From Actinomadura rayongensis (GTDB taxonomy: Bacteria > Actinomycetota > Actinomycetes > Streptosporangiales > Streptosporangiaceae), in NCBI RefSeq assembly GCF_009831215.1, contig NZ_WUTW01000002.1:310001-374000 (forward strand): 64,000 bases of DNA, in the 5' to 3' direction. Below, piece by piece: positions 1-8,761 of the stretch. Every line of letters begins with the position of its first letter. Position 1 is the first letter of the stretch. The notes below the pieces were generated by a model. The model was not told where the DNA came from and did not search any database. It saw nothing but the letters and a program-made list of their open reading frames with translations. The translations under genes were made by a program, and so were the position numbers.

Positions 1-675
1 GCGTCGAGTTACCCCGAGAACGTGTGGCCCGACGACGTCGCCCCGGCGTTCCGCGCCGGGGTGGAGGAATGGTTCGCCCACGCGCGGAAGGTCTCGCGGG
101 TCCTGCTGCACGCGTTCACCGACGGCCTCACGTTGCCGACCGGCTACTTCGATGACCTGGTGGACCATTCGATCGACATCATGAACCTCAACAACTACGC
201 GCTCGACGAAGGGGAGATCGCGCTCGCGGGCGAGCTGACCGGAATGGGGGCGCACACCGATTTCGGAATCCTGACGGTTCTGTGGGCCGATCAGGTTCCG
301 GGATTGCAGGTGCTCGACGCTGACGGCGTGTGGCACGACGTGCAGCCCGCCGACGGCGCGTTGATCGTGAATCTGGGCGATGCGATGGCCCGGTGGACCA
401 ACGACCGCTGGCTGTCGACGATCCACCGGGTCGACCCCCCGATCGTCGACGGGCGGATCATGCGTCGGCGCTCGGCCGCGTTCTTCTTCGACGGCAACTT
501 CGACGCGACGATCGAGACGCTGCCCGGCTGCGCCGACACCGACCGGCCCGGGTACTCCACGATCACCGTCGCCGAACACATCGAAGCCAAGCTGGCCGGA
601 TTGAAGGCAGGCGTCGCGCCCACCGGCGTGGAGCGCGAGGCCGAGCGCCTGGCCGCGGCCAGATCCGCGAGCTGA
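1..675 (+). CDS. Isopenicillin N synthase-like Fe(II)/2-oxoglutarate oxygenase, 5' end outside the window
   Basis: The frame is open from base 1, so the N-terminus lies upstream; a GTG at 22 is internal. The visible 224 residues hold the double-stranded beta-helix core of the non-haem iron dioxygenase family: an HxD iron pair in GAHTDFG, a distal iron His in STIHRVD, and an RxS co-substrate motif in RRRS. The substrate cannot be told. A second family member starts 46 bases downstream on the same strand, followed by a GntR/FCD regulator, suggesting a small catabolic or tailoring operon. Confidence 0.85.
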   Translation, partial: ASSYPENVWPDDVAPAFRAGVEEWFAHARKVSRVLLHAFTDGLTLPTGYFDDLVDHSIDIMNLNNYALDEGEIALAGELTGMGAHTDFGILTVLWADQVPGLQVLDADGVWHDVQPADGALIVNLGDAMARWTNDRWLSTIHRVDPPIVDGRIMRRRSAAFFFDGNFDATIETLPGCADTDRPGYSTITVAEHIEAKLAGLKAGVAPTGVEREAERLAAARSAS

Positions 676-721
676 CCGACCCGACCGTCCTCAACCCCGT
701 CACACGAAGGGAACGCCCGCG

Positions 722-1720
722 ATGTCTCAGGCCCCGTACACCCTGGACGAACTGAACAAAGAGGTCCGCATGGGCCAGCTCGGCACCGAGCGCGCCGACG
801 CCGCCATCCCGAAGATCAGCCTGCACGACTTCGAAGCCCGGCGTGCCGAAATCACGGACGAACTGTGGGCCGCCGCCACCCAGGTCGGGTTCTTTCAACT
901 CGTCGACCACGGACTCCCCCAGGACCTGATCGACGAGGCGTTCGCGTGGTCGGCCAAGTTCTTCGACCTGCCCCGCGGAGTCAAGGAACAGCTTCCGCTC
1001 CGCAAGACCGACAATGCGGGCTGGGAGTTCTCCAGCCAGGTGCGTCCCTCGGTCGGCGTCCCGGACCAGAAGGAGAGCTACCAGATCACCCGGCCCAGAA
1101 TGGACGGCCTCTGGCCGGACGAGACCGACCTGCCCGGCTTCCGCGCCTTCATGGACGGCTTCGAGACCCGCTGCTGGGAGGTCGCCATGCGGGTGCTGTC
1201 CTGCTTCGCCGAGCGGCTCGGATTCGACCGCGACTTCTTCTCCGCGGCGCACGACCCCGCCAGCTCGGAGTACCAGTCGACCCTGCGGCTGATTCACTAC
1301 TACGCGCTTCCGGAAGAGGCGGTCGGGACCCCCGGACTGTGGCGCGCCGGCGCGCACACCGACTTCGACTGCCTGACCCTGTTGTTCCAGCGCGAGGGCC
1401 AAGGCGGGCTGCAGGTCTGCCCGGGCCGTGACCTCGAAGCCCCGGAGTGGACCCCGGTGCCGCCGAGCGACGACGCGATCACCTGCAACATCGGCGACAT
1501 GCTGATGCGGTGGAGCGACGATCAGCTGCTCTCGAACTTCCATCGAGTGCGCGCGCCTCAGCCGGGTGAGTACGCGGGGGCCCGCTACTCCATCCCGTTC
1601 TTCGCCCAGGCCAACCGGGACGTCACGATCACGACCCCGCAGGGCAAGTACGAACCCATCAACGCGCTGGATTACCTCAAGCAGCGCATTGCGGCCAACT
1701 ATGCTGGCCCGCGCATGTGA
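722..1720 (+). CDS. Isopenicillin N synthase-like Fe(II)/2-oxoglutarate oxygenase
   Basis: A complete 332-residue non-haem iron oxygenase. An N-terminal DIOX_N-like region includes VGFFQLVDHG, the family's early signature. Iron ligands are HTD in AGAHTDFD and a distal His in NFHRVR; the RxS pair is RYS in GARYSIPF. An AAGGGA ribosome site precedes the ATG by nine bases. It follows the partial homologue at 1-675, so two related oxygenases may act in series or on related substrates. Family known, reaction unknown. Confidence 0.88.
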   Translation: MSQAPYTLDELNKEVRMGQLGTERADAAIPKISLHDFEARRAEITDELWAAATQVGFFQLVDHGLPQDLIDEAFAWSAKFFDLPRGVKEQLPLRKTDNAGWEFSSQVRPSVGVPDQKESYQITRPRMDGLWPDETDLPGFRAFMDGFETRCWEVAMRVLSCFAERLGFDRDFFSAAHDPASSEYQSTLRLIHYYALPEEAVGTPGLWRAGAHTDFDCLTLLFQREGQGGLQVCPGRDLEAPEWTPVPPSDDAITCNIGDMLMRWSDDQLLSNFHRVRAPQPGEYAGARYSIPFFAQANRDVTITTPQGKYEPINALDYLKQRIAANYAGPRM

Positions 1721-1753
1721 GCGGGACGACGTGGCCCCGAAACGGCGGCGTTC

Positions 1754-1785
1754 GAGAGCCGGCCTCCACCCGGAGGCCGGCTCTC
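1754..1785 (+). terminator. Perfect 14-bp hairpin after the oxygenase genes
   Basis: Arms 1754-1767 and 1772-1785 are exact reverse complements around a four-base loop. No U tract follows, which is usual in actinomycetes. It lies between the oxygenase stop and the ribosome site of the GntR gene. An ATG-initiated start at 1717 for that regulator would place this hairpin inside coding sequence, so it supports the later start. Confidence 0.7.
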
Positions 1786-1803
1786 GCCGAGAAGAGGACA
1801 GCG

Positions 1804-2478
1804 TTGAAAAGCGGACTTGAAGCCAGCGGTGACGCGGTGCTGCTGGGCGATGTTGTCTACACCAAACTCGTCGACAGGATCTTCACTGGAGAACTCCAGC
1901 CCGGAGCCCAGTTGAGCGTGCCCGCGTTGGCCGGTGAACTGGACGTCAGCCGCAGCCCCGTCCGCGACGCGGTGCAACGGCTGATCGCCGAAGGTCTGGC
2001 GGTGCACGTTCCGAACGCGGGCGCGCGTGTGGCGTTCGTGGACGAGGAGACCATCGCGCAGGTCATGACCGTGCGCAGGCTCCTGGACGAGCACGCCGCG
2101 CGGGAGGCGACCGAACGGGCCACCGAGGCGGACGTCGCCCACCTGCGCGCGCTGATCGGCCACCAGGCGAGCCAGCTGGAGGACGAGCCGCACCCCCTGA
2201 TCGACGCGCGGAACGACCTGGAGTTCCACACCGCGATCCGCGATCTCGCCCGCAACCCCACCCTGAGCGAAGCGCTGCACCGGCTCGACACGAAAGCCCA
2301 CCTTTTCAACTCCGGGCTCTGGGCGGACCAGCGCAACCGGCGGATCGCCTTGGACGAACACCGGCGCATCGTCGCCGCGATCGAGATCGGGGACGCCGAC
2401 GAAGCGGCCCGCGCGGCTGCCGCCCACGTCTCGTCCATTCTCATCCGAATGCGCCGTCGAGTTCGCGCAGAAGGGTGA
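1804..2478 (+). CDS. GntR-family transcriptional regulator, FCD subfamily
   Basis: A 224-residue regulator. The N-terminal winged helix has the GntR pattern (LSVPALAGELDVSRSPVRDA). The all-helical FCD effector domain follows, with its metal/ligand set visible as D-x3-H in NDLEFH, His in DEHRRI and His in AAHVSS. I chose the TTG at 1804: AGAAGAGGA lies just before it and the hairpin at 1754-1785 precedes it. An in-frame ATG at 1717 overlaps the oxygenase stop but would add an unconserved-looking tail. It probably controls the oxygenases upstream in response to a small carboxylate. Confidence 0.85.
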   Translation: MKSGLEASGDAVLLGDVVYTKLVDRIFTGELQPGAQLSVPALAGELDVSRSPVRDAVQRLIAEGLAVHVPNAGARVAFVDEETIAQVMTVRRLLDEHAAREATERATEADVAHLRALIGHQASQLEDEPHPLIDARNDLEFHTAIRDLARNPTLSEALHRLDTKAHLFNSGLWADQRNRRIALDEHRRIVAAIEIGDADEAARAAAAHVSSILIRMRRRVRAEG

Positions 2479-2518
2479 CCTAACGGCGGTCCGCCGACGG
2501 CGAGGGCGCGCCGACCTC

Positions 2519-2552
2519 CCGTCCGGCGGGGCCGCCCGCCGGGCGGATTTTT
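2519..2552 (+). terminator. Intrinsic terminator after the GntR gene
   Basis: A 12-bp stem (2519-2530 with 2535-2546, one G-T pair) with a four-base loop is followed by ATTTTT at 2547-2552, a textbook stem plus U tract. It ends the oxygenase/regulator unit. Confidence 0.85.
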
Positions 2553-2655
2553 GTCACCCAGGTGCCTTGTGGGGCGCGTCGGCAGGCCGTTAGCGTCCAG
2601 GTTCCGCCGCTGACGTGAAGTCAATTCGCTTCCCCGCCCCCCAGGGAGCCCTCCC

Positions 2656-3768
2656 ATGCTTCGCCGTCCCCTTCCCGTGGCCGTGCTCGCGGCCCTCACG
2701 CTCGGTCTCGCGAGCACGTCCGCGACCGCGCAGGCCCCGAGCCCGACGCCGGCCGCGTCCGCGCCGTCGGGCCTGGACTCGCTGCAACTGCCGAATTTCG
2801 ACCGGCTCGACCCGTCCCCGAACCCGGTGAAACTGACCGAGGCGCCCCGCGACCTCAACGTCACCTACAGCTACAACGGCCAGAACCACACGCTGCAGGA
2901 CTTCCTGAACCGGAACGCGCAGGGCCTCGTCGTCCTGGACGGCGACAAAATCGTGAAGGAATGGTACGCGGCCGGATACGACAAGGACTCGCTGTTCCAG
3001 TCCTGGTCGATGGCCAAGTCCTACACGTCCGTGGCGATCGGCATCGCGGTCGGCGAGGGCAAGATCCAGTCGATCGACGACACCGTCGGGAAGTACATTC
3101 CCGAACTGGCCAAGACCGCCTACGGCGACATCACGATCCGGAACCTGCTGCGGATGGCGTCCGGCATCGAATGGACGGAGGCCATCGACGACATCCCGAT
3201 GCACGTCCTCGTCAGCCTCGGCCTCACCACCACCCTCGACTGGGCCAAGGGACGCAAGAAGGCCGTGCCGCAGGGCACCCAGTTCAATTACACGAGCATG
3301 AACACCGCCGTCCTCGCGCTCATCCTCGCCCGCGCGACCGGCACGCCGTACTACAAGTACGTCCAGCAGAAGCTGTGGAACCCGGCCGGAATGGCGTCCA
3401 CGGCGTTCATCGGCAACGACTCGCACGGCAACTCGCTCGGCTACTGCTGCTACTACGCCCGGGACCGCGACTTCGCCCGCTTCGGCAAGCTCATGCTGGA
3501 CGACGGCAAGGTCGACGGCCGCCAGGTCGTCCCGCACGACTGGGTGGCGCTGTCGACGGCCCCGGCGGGCAACGTCCCCCAGTACGGCCTGAGCTGGTGG
3601 ATCGACGGGCCCGACGCCTTCTACGCGTCCGGGCTCGGCGGCCAGAACATCTACGTCGACCGCAGGAACCACGTCGTGATCGTGAAGAGCACGCTGCTCA
3701 CGATCGACGAGGCCGAGGACATCCCCGCCTACCGGGCCATCGCCGCGGAGGTCGCCCGTACCCGCTGA
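2656..3768 (+). CDS. Secreted serine hydrolase of the class C beta-lactamase / 6-aminohexanoate-dimer hydrolase type
   Basis: 370 residues with a signal peptide (about 1-25, ending ATAQA). The catalytic SxxK motif is S118-M-A-K121 in QSWSMAKS. Tyr212 in FNYTSMNT fits the family's catalytic Tyr (YxN/YxS position). Overall style (LLRMASGIEW, GLSWWID) is closest to the NylB-like branch of amidohydrolases and esterases rather than true beta-lactamases. Probably exported; natural substrate unknown. Monocistronic, between a terminator and an unrelated small gene. Confidence 0.85.
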   Translation: MLRRPLPVAVLAALTLGLASTSATAQAPSPTPAASAPSGLDSLQLPNFDRLDPSPNPVKLTEAPRDLNVTYSYNGQNHTLQDFLNRNAQGLVVLDGDKIVKEWYAAGYDKDSLFQSWSMAKSYTSVAIGIAVGEGKIQSIDDTVGKYIPELAKTAYGDITIRNLLRMASGIEWTEAIDDIPMHVLVSLGLTTTLDWAKGRKKAVPQGTQFNYTSMNTAVLALILARATGTPYYKYVQQKLWNPAGMASTAFIGNDSHGNSLGYCCYYARDRDFARFGKLMLDDGKVDGRQVVPHDWVALSTAPAGNVPQYGLSWWIDGPDAFYASGLGGQNIYVDRRNHVVIVKSTLLTIDEAEDIPAYRAIAAEVARTR

Positions 3769-3832
3769 CGTCGTGTTTTTCCCCGTCGGCCCGCCGGGTA
3801 GGGCGCGTGGACCAGAGGCGAAGGAGACCCAC

Positions 3833-4087
3833 ATGGTCCGCAAGAAGATGGAGGGCAACGAGGAGCAGCGGCGCAAGGACGGCCGCGCCGCCCGGGCGGC
3901 GGGCTCCACGCCGAGCGCCCGGAGCGCCACGACCGGCTCGTCCAAGCAGACGCACTCGCTGCCCGAGCACGCGCCGCACCACCATGCCGAGCGGCTGGAG
4001 GACGTCCACCGGGGTAAAAACCCGGACATGTCCCCCAAGCCCCGGCCGGGGTACGGCGTGTCCGCGTCCAAGCGGCACCGGGGCTGA
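3833..4087 (+). CDS. Small charged, His-rich hypothetical protein
   Basis: 84 residues, very polar, rich in Lys, Arg, Ser and His, with a HHH run and no hydrophobic core or membrane segment; probably largely disordered. AAGGAG sits seven bases before the ATG at 3833, so an earlier in-frame ATG at 3773 is less likely. I do not recognise the family. It is followed after 20 bases by the DUF2267 gene and may be co-transcribed. Confidence 0.6.
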   Translation: MVRKKMEGNEEQRRKDGRAARAAGSTPSARSATTGSSKQTHSLPEHAPHHHAERLEDVHRGKNPDMSPKPRPGYGVSASKRHRG

Positions 4088-4107
4088 GAGGGAATCGGGG
4101 TATCGCC

Positions 4108-4509
4108 ATGCAGCACGACAAACTGATCGGACAGGTGCAGGCCCGTGCCCGGCTCGCCAGCCGGGGCGAGGCGGAGACCGCGTGCCGCGCCACGCTGGAG
4201 ACGCTGGGCGAGCGCGTGCCCGAGGGCGTCGCCGACCATCTGGCCGCGCAGCTCCCCCGGGAGATCGGGGAGAACCTGCGCCGCACCGAGGTGTTCGGCG
4301 GCGCCGGGACGGGCGAGCGCTTCGACCGCCACGACTTCGTGGAACGCGTCGCCCAGCGCGCCCATGTGGACGAGCCCCGCGCCGCCTACCTGGCGCGCGT
4401 CGTCTTCGAGACGGTCGGCGAGGCCACCCAGGGCGGCGTGATGGACAAGGTCGCCGCTTCGGTGCCCGACGACATCCGTCAGTTGATCACCGCGGGCAGC
4501 ACCGGCTGA
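4108..4509 (+). CDS. DUF2267 domain protein
   Basis: 133 residues matching the DUF2267 style: two related helical halves, each with the ERVP/DxVAxxVPxDIRxL type signature (here LGERVPEGVADHLAAQLP and VAASVPDDIRQLI). The family is soluble, common in actinobacteria, often near stress or wall genes; its biochemical role is not known. A terminator follows at 4526. Confidence 0.8.
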   Translation: MQHDKLIGQVQARARLASRGEAETACRATLETLGERVPEGVADHLAAQLPREIGENLRRTEVFGGAGTGERFDRHDFVERVAQRAHVDEPRAAYLARVVFETVGEATQGGVMDKVAASVPDDIRQLITAGSTG

Positions 4510-4525
4510 CCCGTCTGCCGCGCAG

Positions 4526-4553
4526 GCCCCGGTCGGTTGGCGACCGGGGCTTT
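4526..4553. terminator. Hairpin between convergent genes
   Basis: A perfect 10-bp stem (4526-4535 with 4541-4550), five-base loop, then TTT. It separates the DUF2267 gene (+) from the lanthipeptide synthetase (-) and could serve both. Confidence 0.75.
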
Positions 4554-4561
4554 CGCGCTGG

Positions 4562-6991
4562 TCAGAGCAAGTCCAGCCAGAGCCGGGGCGCGCCGCCGGA
4601 GCGCACCCGGCGCAGGAACGTGACGACCCCGGACGTGCCGGTGGACCACTCCGCGCCGCCGGGCAGCACCGGGGCGTCCGGGGTGCCCCCGGCGCGGGCG
4701 AGGACGAGGTCGGCGACGCGGTCGGCCTGCCGCCGGTGCTCCTCGTCCCCGGTCGCCGTCCACAGGTCGAGGAACAGTTCGCCGACGCCCGCGAGGCCGC
4801 AGCACTGCGACACCGTCGGCAGGTTCGGGGCCAGGTGCTCGCAGGCGGCTGCCGCCGCGCGGGCGGCGTCGAGGTAGGCGGGTTCGCCGAGGTCGGTTCC
4901 CACGCGGACGAGGACGGCGCCGATGCCCGCCAGTCCCTGGCAGAACGACGCGTCGGCCAGGTCGGGGACGCGTGCGGCGAGGTCGTCGCAGCCCTTGCGG
5001 ACGGCGGGTTCGGCCGTCCCGGCCGCCAGGAGGCACCGGACGATCCCCGCCAGACCGTGCGCGTAGCCGAGGTTGTCCGGGCGCGGCGTCCTCGCCAGCC
5101 GCTCGGCGCACCGGACGGCGAGGTCGCGCCGCGACGGGTCCTTCGTGATCTCCCAGAGGAACGACTGGCCGAGGCCGACGCCCGCGAGCCCGTCGTGCTG
5201 GCCGTCGCCCGGGTGCGTTCCGTCCGGACGGCCGAGACCGTCGGCGAGCGCGAGCAGTGCGTCGTCGCCGAGCACCTTCCCGGTCGCCGCGACGAACACC
5301 GCCGTCCCGGTGTCGCCGGTGTACAGGCCGGGCCTGCGGTCGCGCAGCGCGAGGAACCCGGCGCTCCAATAGGCCAGGTCACGGGCCAGATCGGCGGTCT
5401 CGGCGCGGTCGTCGTGCTGCAGCAGCTCCATGCCGATGCCGGCCGCGCCCCGGTGGACGTTGACCGGGCCCGGGACGCGCCCGGCGCCGAACCGGCCCGC
5501 CATCAGGCGGCGCGCGTGCCGGGCCGCCGCCGCGAGGCCGTGCTCGATCGCCGCGTCCAGGCGCCGCGCCCGCTCGCCCGCGTGCAGGACGGGCGCGGGC
5601 GCGGTGGTGAACCGGCCCGCGCGGAGCTGGGCCGCCGCCGCGCGCCGGTCGGCCGGGTCGGGGCTGAGCAGGCCGAGGATCGTGCCGCCCATGCCGCCGC
5701 GTCCGTCCAGGACCTCCGCCGCGCGGGACGTGTCGTGGTTGTGCGGATCGTCCGGGATCCAGGTGGGCGGCACTCCCGTCACGGCGTAGAACAGGGTGGC
5801 GCCCAGGGAGTAGTAATCGCACTCGGGGGTCGGTTCTTCGGCGTGTTCCTGGGCCGGGGAGCTGTAGCCGCGCGTCCACGCCGCGAACGGCGGGTCGTCG
5901 GCGCAGCTGATCTCGAAGTCGACCAGCGCGGGGGCCCGTGTCGCGTCGAGGACGACGTTGGCGGGGTGGACGTCGCGCGCGATGACGCCCCGGCCGTGGA
6001 TCGCGTCGAGCAGCGCCAGCAGGCGGACGGCGAGTTCGTGCAGGTCACGGCCGTCGACCGGGTCCGCCGCCGTGTAGCGGGCGCCCGCCGCGACGTCGGC
6101 CGCGAGCGTCCGGCCGCCGAGGTCGGTGACGACCAGGTACTCGCGCTCGTCGTGGCGGAAGTGGTCCAGGACGCGCGGGACGCCCTCGACGTCGCGCAGC
6201 AGTTCCAGCACGTAGCGCTCGTTGCGCAGGCGCGCGCGGGCGTCGCGGCCTTGTTCGTCCTCGTCGATGTGGGGGCGCGCCTCCTTGACGATCGCGGTGG
6301 TCTCGCGGGCGAGGTCGAACGTCCGGTAGACGCGGCCCTTGGGGCTGCGGGTGAGGGCGCGTTCGACGCGGTACCGGCCGCCGAGCACGATCTCTTCGCC
6401 TTTGGGCGCGCGCGGCTGCGGAACGCCGGTGAACGGGTCGGGGGTCGGTTGCCAGGTTCCGTCGGCTGTATGGGTCATGCCGGACGGATCGGTCACCACT
6501 GGGACGTAGTCGCCGTCCTCGGCCGGCGCGTAGGCGGTGCGGAACGGGGCGAAGCGGTAGTAGACGGGCGCATCCGGGTGGACGCGGCGGGCGGCGGTCA
6601 CCTGCGGGGCGGTGAGGCCGGCGAGAGCTTCCGCGAGACCGCGGGCCAGCGCGACGACGTCCGGGCGCGCCGCGCAGACCGTCAGGGCCGTGCCGATCGC
6701 GTCCGGACGGCCGGTTGACGAGTTGAGGTTCAGGAGCGTCCGGCCGTCCCGGACGAGCGTGAAACGGCACGGCGTGTCGAGCAGCGCGGGAAGCGCACGC
6801 CTGACCGTCTCGGCCAGAGTCCCGGGACGCGCGGACACGTAGATCTTCCAACCCTGCGCGGGGAGCCGGAACGCCGGGTCGTCCACCTCGATCCGCGCGC
6901 CCCGCACGGCGACGGACCGGCCCGCGCGCGCCGTCCGCTCGGCGAGCAGGGCGCGCAGGTCGTCCTCGTCGGGGAGAGCTTCGGTGCGCAC
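4562..6991 (-). CDS. lanL: Class IV lanthipeptide synthetase (lyase-kinase-cyclase)
   Basis: 809 residues in the class III/IV order: N-terminal phospho-Ser/Thr lyase (about 1-200), protein kinase (about 205-470) and LanC-like cyclase (about 500-809). Kinase landmarks are K236 in IVKEARP, D340 and N345 in RDVHPANVV, and DFE at 358-360 in place of DFG. The cyclase keeps three zinc-ligand positions, C684 in SFCQG and C730-C731 in SQCCG, which makes it class IV (LanL) rather than zinc-less class III (LanKC). The second site is CCG, not the usual CHG; CCG is known from ProcM-type promiscuous cyclases. GTG start at 6991, 12 bases after the stop of a 41-codon precursor gene. No transporter or leader protease is adjacent. 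Confidence 0.88.
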   Translation of the reverse strand: MRTEALPDEDDLRALLAERTARAGRSVAVRGARIEVDDPAFRLPAQGWKIYVSARPGTLAETVRRALPALLDTPCRFTLVRDGRTLLNLNSSTGRPDAIGTALTVCAARPDVVALARGLAEALAGLTAPQVTAARRVHPDAPVYYRFAPFRTAYAPAEDGDYVPVVTDPSGMTHTADGTWQPTPDPFTGVPQPRAPKGEEIVLGGRYRVERALTRSPKGRVYRTFDLARETTAIVKEARPHIDEDEQGRDARARLRNERYVLELLRDVEGVPRVLDHFRHDEREYLVVTDLGGRTLAADVAAGARYTAADPVDGRDLHELAVRLLALLDAIHGRGVIARDVHPANVVLDATRAPALVDFEISCADDPPFAAWTRGYSSPAQEHAEEPTPECDYYSLGATLFYAVTGVPPTWIPDDPHNHDTSRAAEVLDGRGGMGGTILGLLSPDPADRRAAAAQLRAGRFTTAPAPVLHAGERARRLDAAIEHGLAAAARHARRLMAGRFGAGRVPGPVNVHRGAAGIGMELLQHDDRAETADLARDLAYWSAGFLALRDRRPGLYTGDTGTAVFVAATGKVLGDDALLALADGLGRPDGTHPGDGQHDGLAGVGLGQSFLWEITKDPSRRDLAVRCAERLARTPRPDNLGYAHGLAGIVRCLLAAGTAEPAVRKGCDDLAARVPDLADASFCQGLAGIGAVLVRVGTDLGEPAYLDAARAAAAACEHLAPNLPTVSQCCGLAGVGELFLDLWTATGDEEHRRQADRVADLVLARAGGTPDAPVLPGGAEWSTGTSGVVTFLRRVRSGGAPRLWLDLL

Positions 6992-7003
6992 GGCCGCCCC
7001 CGC

Positions 7004-7129
7004 CTACGCCGCGCCGCAGCGACAGATCGCGCAGCCGGCGGACGGGAACTCCGGCGTCTCGTCCGGGACGTCGGCGAGCGCGTCGAAGGCGAGCGGCCCG
7101 GCGTCGCGGGGTTCGAGCAGAGCGATCAC
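7004..7129 (-). CDS. Putative lanthipeptide precursor peptide
   Basis: 41 codons starting GTG at 7129 with GGGAGGA six bases upstream, ending 12 bases before the synthetase gene. The product has an acidic, Pro/Asp/Glu-rich leader with an AFDAL segment, then a short Cys-rich tail, FPSAGCAICRCGAA. Thr and Ser before the three Cys could be dehydrated and cyclised. The position (directly upstream of LanL, same strand), ribosome site, and leader/core split support a real precursor. Ser/Thr are few for three Cys, so at least one Cys may stay free or form a disulfide. I see no match to the SapB or venezuelin precursors I know. Confidence 0.7.
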   Translation of the reverse strand: MIALLEPRDAGPLAFDALADVPDETPEFPSAGCAICRCGAA

Positions 7130-7275
7130 GATCGTCCTCCCGGGAATGTCGGTGGGTGGCCGTACGATCGCCGAAGGTAACCGTCCCGCTCCGGAGGGAA
7201 GCGGCGAACCCACAAAGATCACGGGTAAAAGAACGAGGTGAGGCCGGACGCGAAGCACCACTCCAGACCCCACCG

Positions 7276-7381
7276 CACGACCGGGCGACTGGGGCACTCA
7301 CGGGTACCACGCAACGCCACGACCAGGTGACCGGGGCACTCGCGCGCTCAGCCCGACACAACGACCAGGCGCCCGGGCGGT
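7276..7381. repeat. Three imperfect 42-bp direct repeats
   Basis: A segment with the core ACGACCRGG..GGGGCACTC occurs at about 7276, 7318 and 7360, spaced 42 bases; the third copy is diverged and lies inside the 3' end of the HxlR gene. No function is evident. Confidence 0.45.
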
Positions 7382-7743
7382 CGTGGGATCAGCGTGACGC
7401 CATGGATCCGTCGACCGGCGGGGGCGGTCATCGCGTGGTCGCGGCCCCAGGCGGAGAGCGGGGCCAGTGCGGTGTTCAGGGCGACGCCCGCCGGCGTCAG
7501 CGAGTACTCGACGCGCGGTGGCACCTCGTCGTGCACCTCGCGGCGGACGATGCCGTCGTTCTCCAGTTCCCGCAGGTGGGACGCGAGCACCTTCTCCGTC
7601 ACGCCGGGGACGAGGCGGCGCAGCTCGCCGAAGCGGCGCGTCCCGTCGTGGAGCGCCCAGAGGATGAGCACCTTCCACTTGCCGCCGATCACGGTCATCG
7701 CCGCGTCGATCCCGCAGACATGGGCGCCGGGTCTCGCCGCCAT
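7348..7743 (-). CDS. HxlR-family winged-helix regulator
   Basis: About 131 residues in the HxlR/MarR-like fold: the conserved GGKWKVLILWAL helix, the recognition region RRFGELRRLVPGVTEKVLASHLRELE, and the wing RREVHDEVPPRVEYSLT. A Cys ten residues from the start (AHVCGIDAA) matches the redox or electrophile-sensing Cys in some members. The ATG at 7743 has GGGAGG eight bases upstream; a GTG at 7749 is an alternative. It diverges from the oxidoreductase gene at 7841, its likely target. Confidence 0.88.
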   Translation of the reverse strand: MAARPGAHVCGIDAAMTVIGGKWKVLILWALHDGTRRFGELRRLVPGVTEKVLASHLRELENDGIVRREVHDEVPPRVEYSLTPAGVALNTALAPLSAWGRDHAMTAPAGRRIHGVTLIPRPPGRLVVVSG

Positions 7744-7840
7744 GCGCACCGCCTCCCACCTCGTCGCTCACCCCGGGGTGCGCACGCACCTCGAAGTGCG
7801 TACTTGAGCGCTCCCGGGGCGGTCCCGCACGCTCACCATC

Positions 7841-8713
7841 ATGACCGACATCCGTCCCTCCCTCACCCTTCTCGGACTCGGCGCGATGGGGACCGCGCTC
7901 GCCCGCGCCTGGCTCGCCGCCGGCCACCCGCTGACGGTGTGGAACCGCACGCCCGCCCGCGCCGAACCGCTCGCCGCCGCGGGCGCCGTCGTCGCGCCGT
8001 CCGCCGCCGCGGCCGTCGCGGCGAACCGGCTGGTCGTGGTGTGCCTGCTGGACGACGCGTCCGTCGGCGCGGCGCTGTCCGGCGCCGACCTGGCCGGCCG
8101 CGACGTCGTCAACCTGACCACGAGCACGCCCGCCCAGGCCCGCGCCCGCGCCGCGTGGGCCGCCGAGCGCGGCGCGCGGTTCCTGGACGGCGGGATCATG
8201 GCCGTCCCGCCGATGATCGGCGTGCCCGGCTCCGGCGCGTACGTCTTCTACAGCGGGCCGGAGGACGCGTTCGCGGCGCACCGGGACGTGCTGGCCGTCC
8301 CGGCGGGCACGACGTACGTCGGGGACGACCCGGGCTTCGCCGCGCTCCACGACGTCGCACTTCTGAGCGGTATGTACGGAATGTTCGCCGGGGTGGCGCA
8401 CGCGTTCGCGCTGATCCGCCGGGAGAAGATCGCGGCGCGGTCGTTCGCGCCCCTGCTCAGCGGGTGGCTGACGGCGATGACCGCGTCCGTCACCAAGGCC
8501 GCCGAGCAGCTCGACGTCGGCGACTACACGCTCGACGTGGTCTCGAACCTCGCGATGCAGACGGCGGGCGTCCCGACCCTGCTGAGCACGGCCGAGGAGC
8601 AGGGCGTGAGCCCGGAACTCATCACGCCGTACCTGAAGCTGATGGAACGCCGTCTGGCGGACGGCCACGGCGACGAGGACACGACCGGCGTCATCGACCT
8701 CCTGCTCCGCTGA
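7841..8713 (+). CDS. NAD(P)-binding reductase of the imine reductase / beta-hydroxyacid dehydrogenase superfamily
   Basis: 290 residues. The N-terminal Rossmann domain carries GLGAMG at 12-17 and NADP-type WNRTPAR. The C-terminal helical domain (GGIMAVPPMIG, LLSGMYGMFAG) has the style of imine reductases and reductive aminases rather than 3-hydroxyisobutyrate dehydrogenases. It likely reduces a C=N or C=O bond using NADPH; substrate unknown. Divergent HxlR gene upstream, terminator directly downstream. Confidence 0.85.
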   Translation: MTDIRPSLTLLGLGAMGTALARAWLAAGHPLTVWNRTPARAEPLAAAGAVVAPSAAAAVAANRLVVVCLLDDASVGAALSGADLAGRDVVNLTTSTPAQARARAAWAAERGARFLDGGIMAVPPMIGVPGSGAYVFYSGPEDAFAAHRDVLAVPAGTTYVGDDPGFAALHDVALLSGMYGMFAGVAHAFALIRREKIAARSFAPLLSGWLTAMTASVTKAAEQLDVGDYTLDVVSNLAMQTAGVPTLLSTAEEQGVSPELITPYLKLMERRLADGHGDEDTTGVIDLLLR

Positions 8714-8720
8714 CGCGCGA

Positions 8721-8748
8721 GCGCGGCCGGTCCCCCGGCCGCGCTTTT
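8721..8748 (+). terminator. Intrinsic terminator after the reductase
   Basis: Perfect 10-bp GC stem (8721-8730 with 8735-8744), loop TCCC, then TTTT at 8745-8748. It separates the reductase from the next operon, whose first ATG follows 14 bases later. Confidence 0.85.
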
Positions 8749-8761
8749 CCGGCCGACGTTA

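Noticed and set aside
1717..1803. Earlier ATG start for the GntR regulator
   Set aside because: It overlaps the upstream stop and runs through a perfect 14-bp hairpin; the TTG at 1804 has a good ribosome site.
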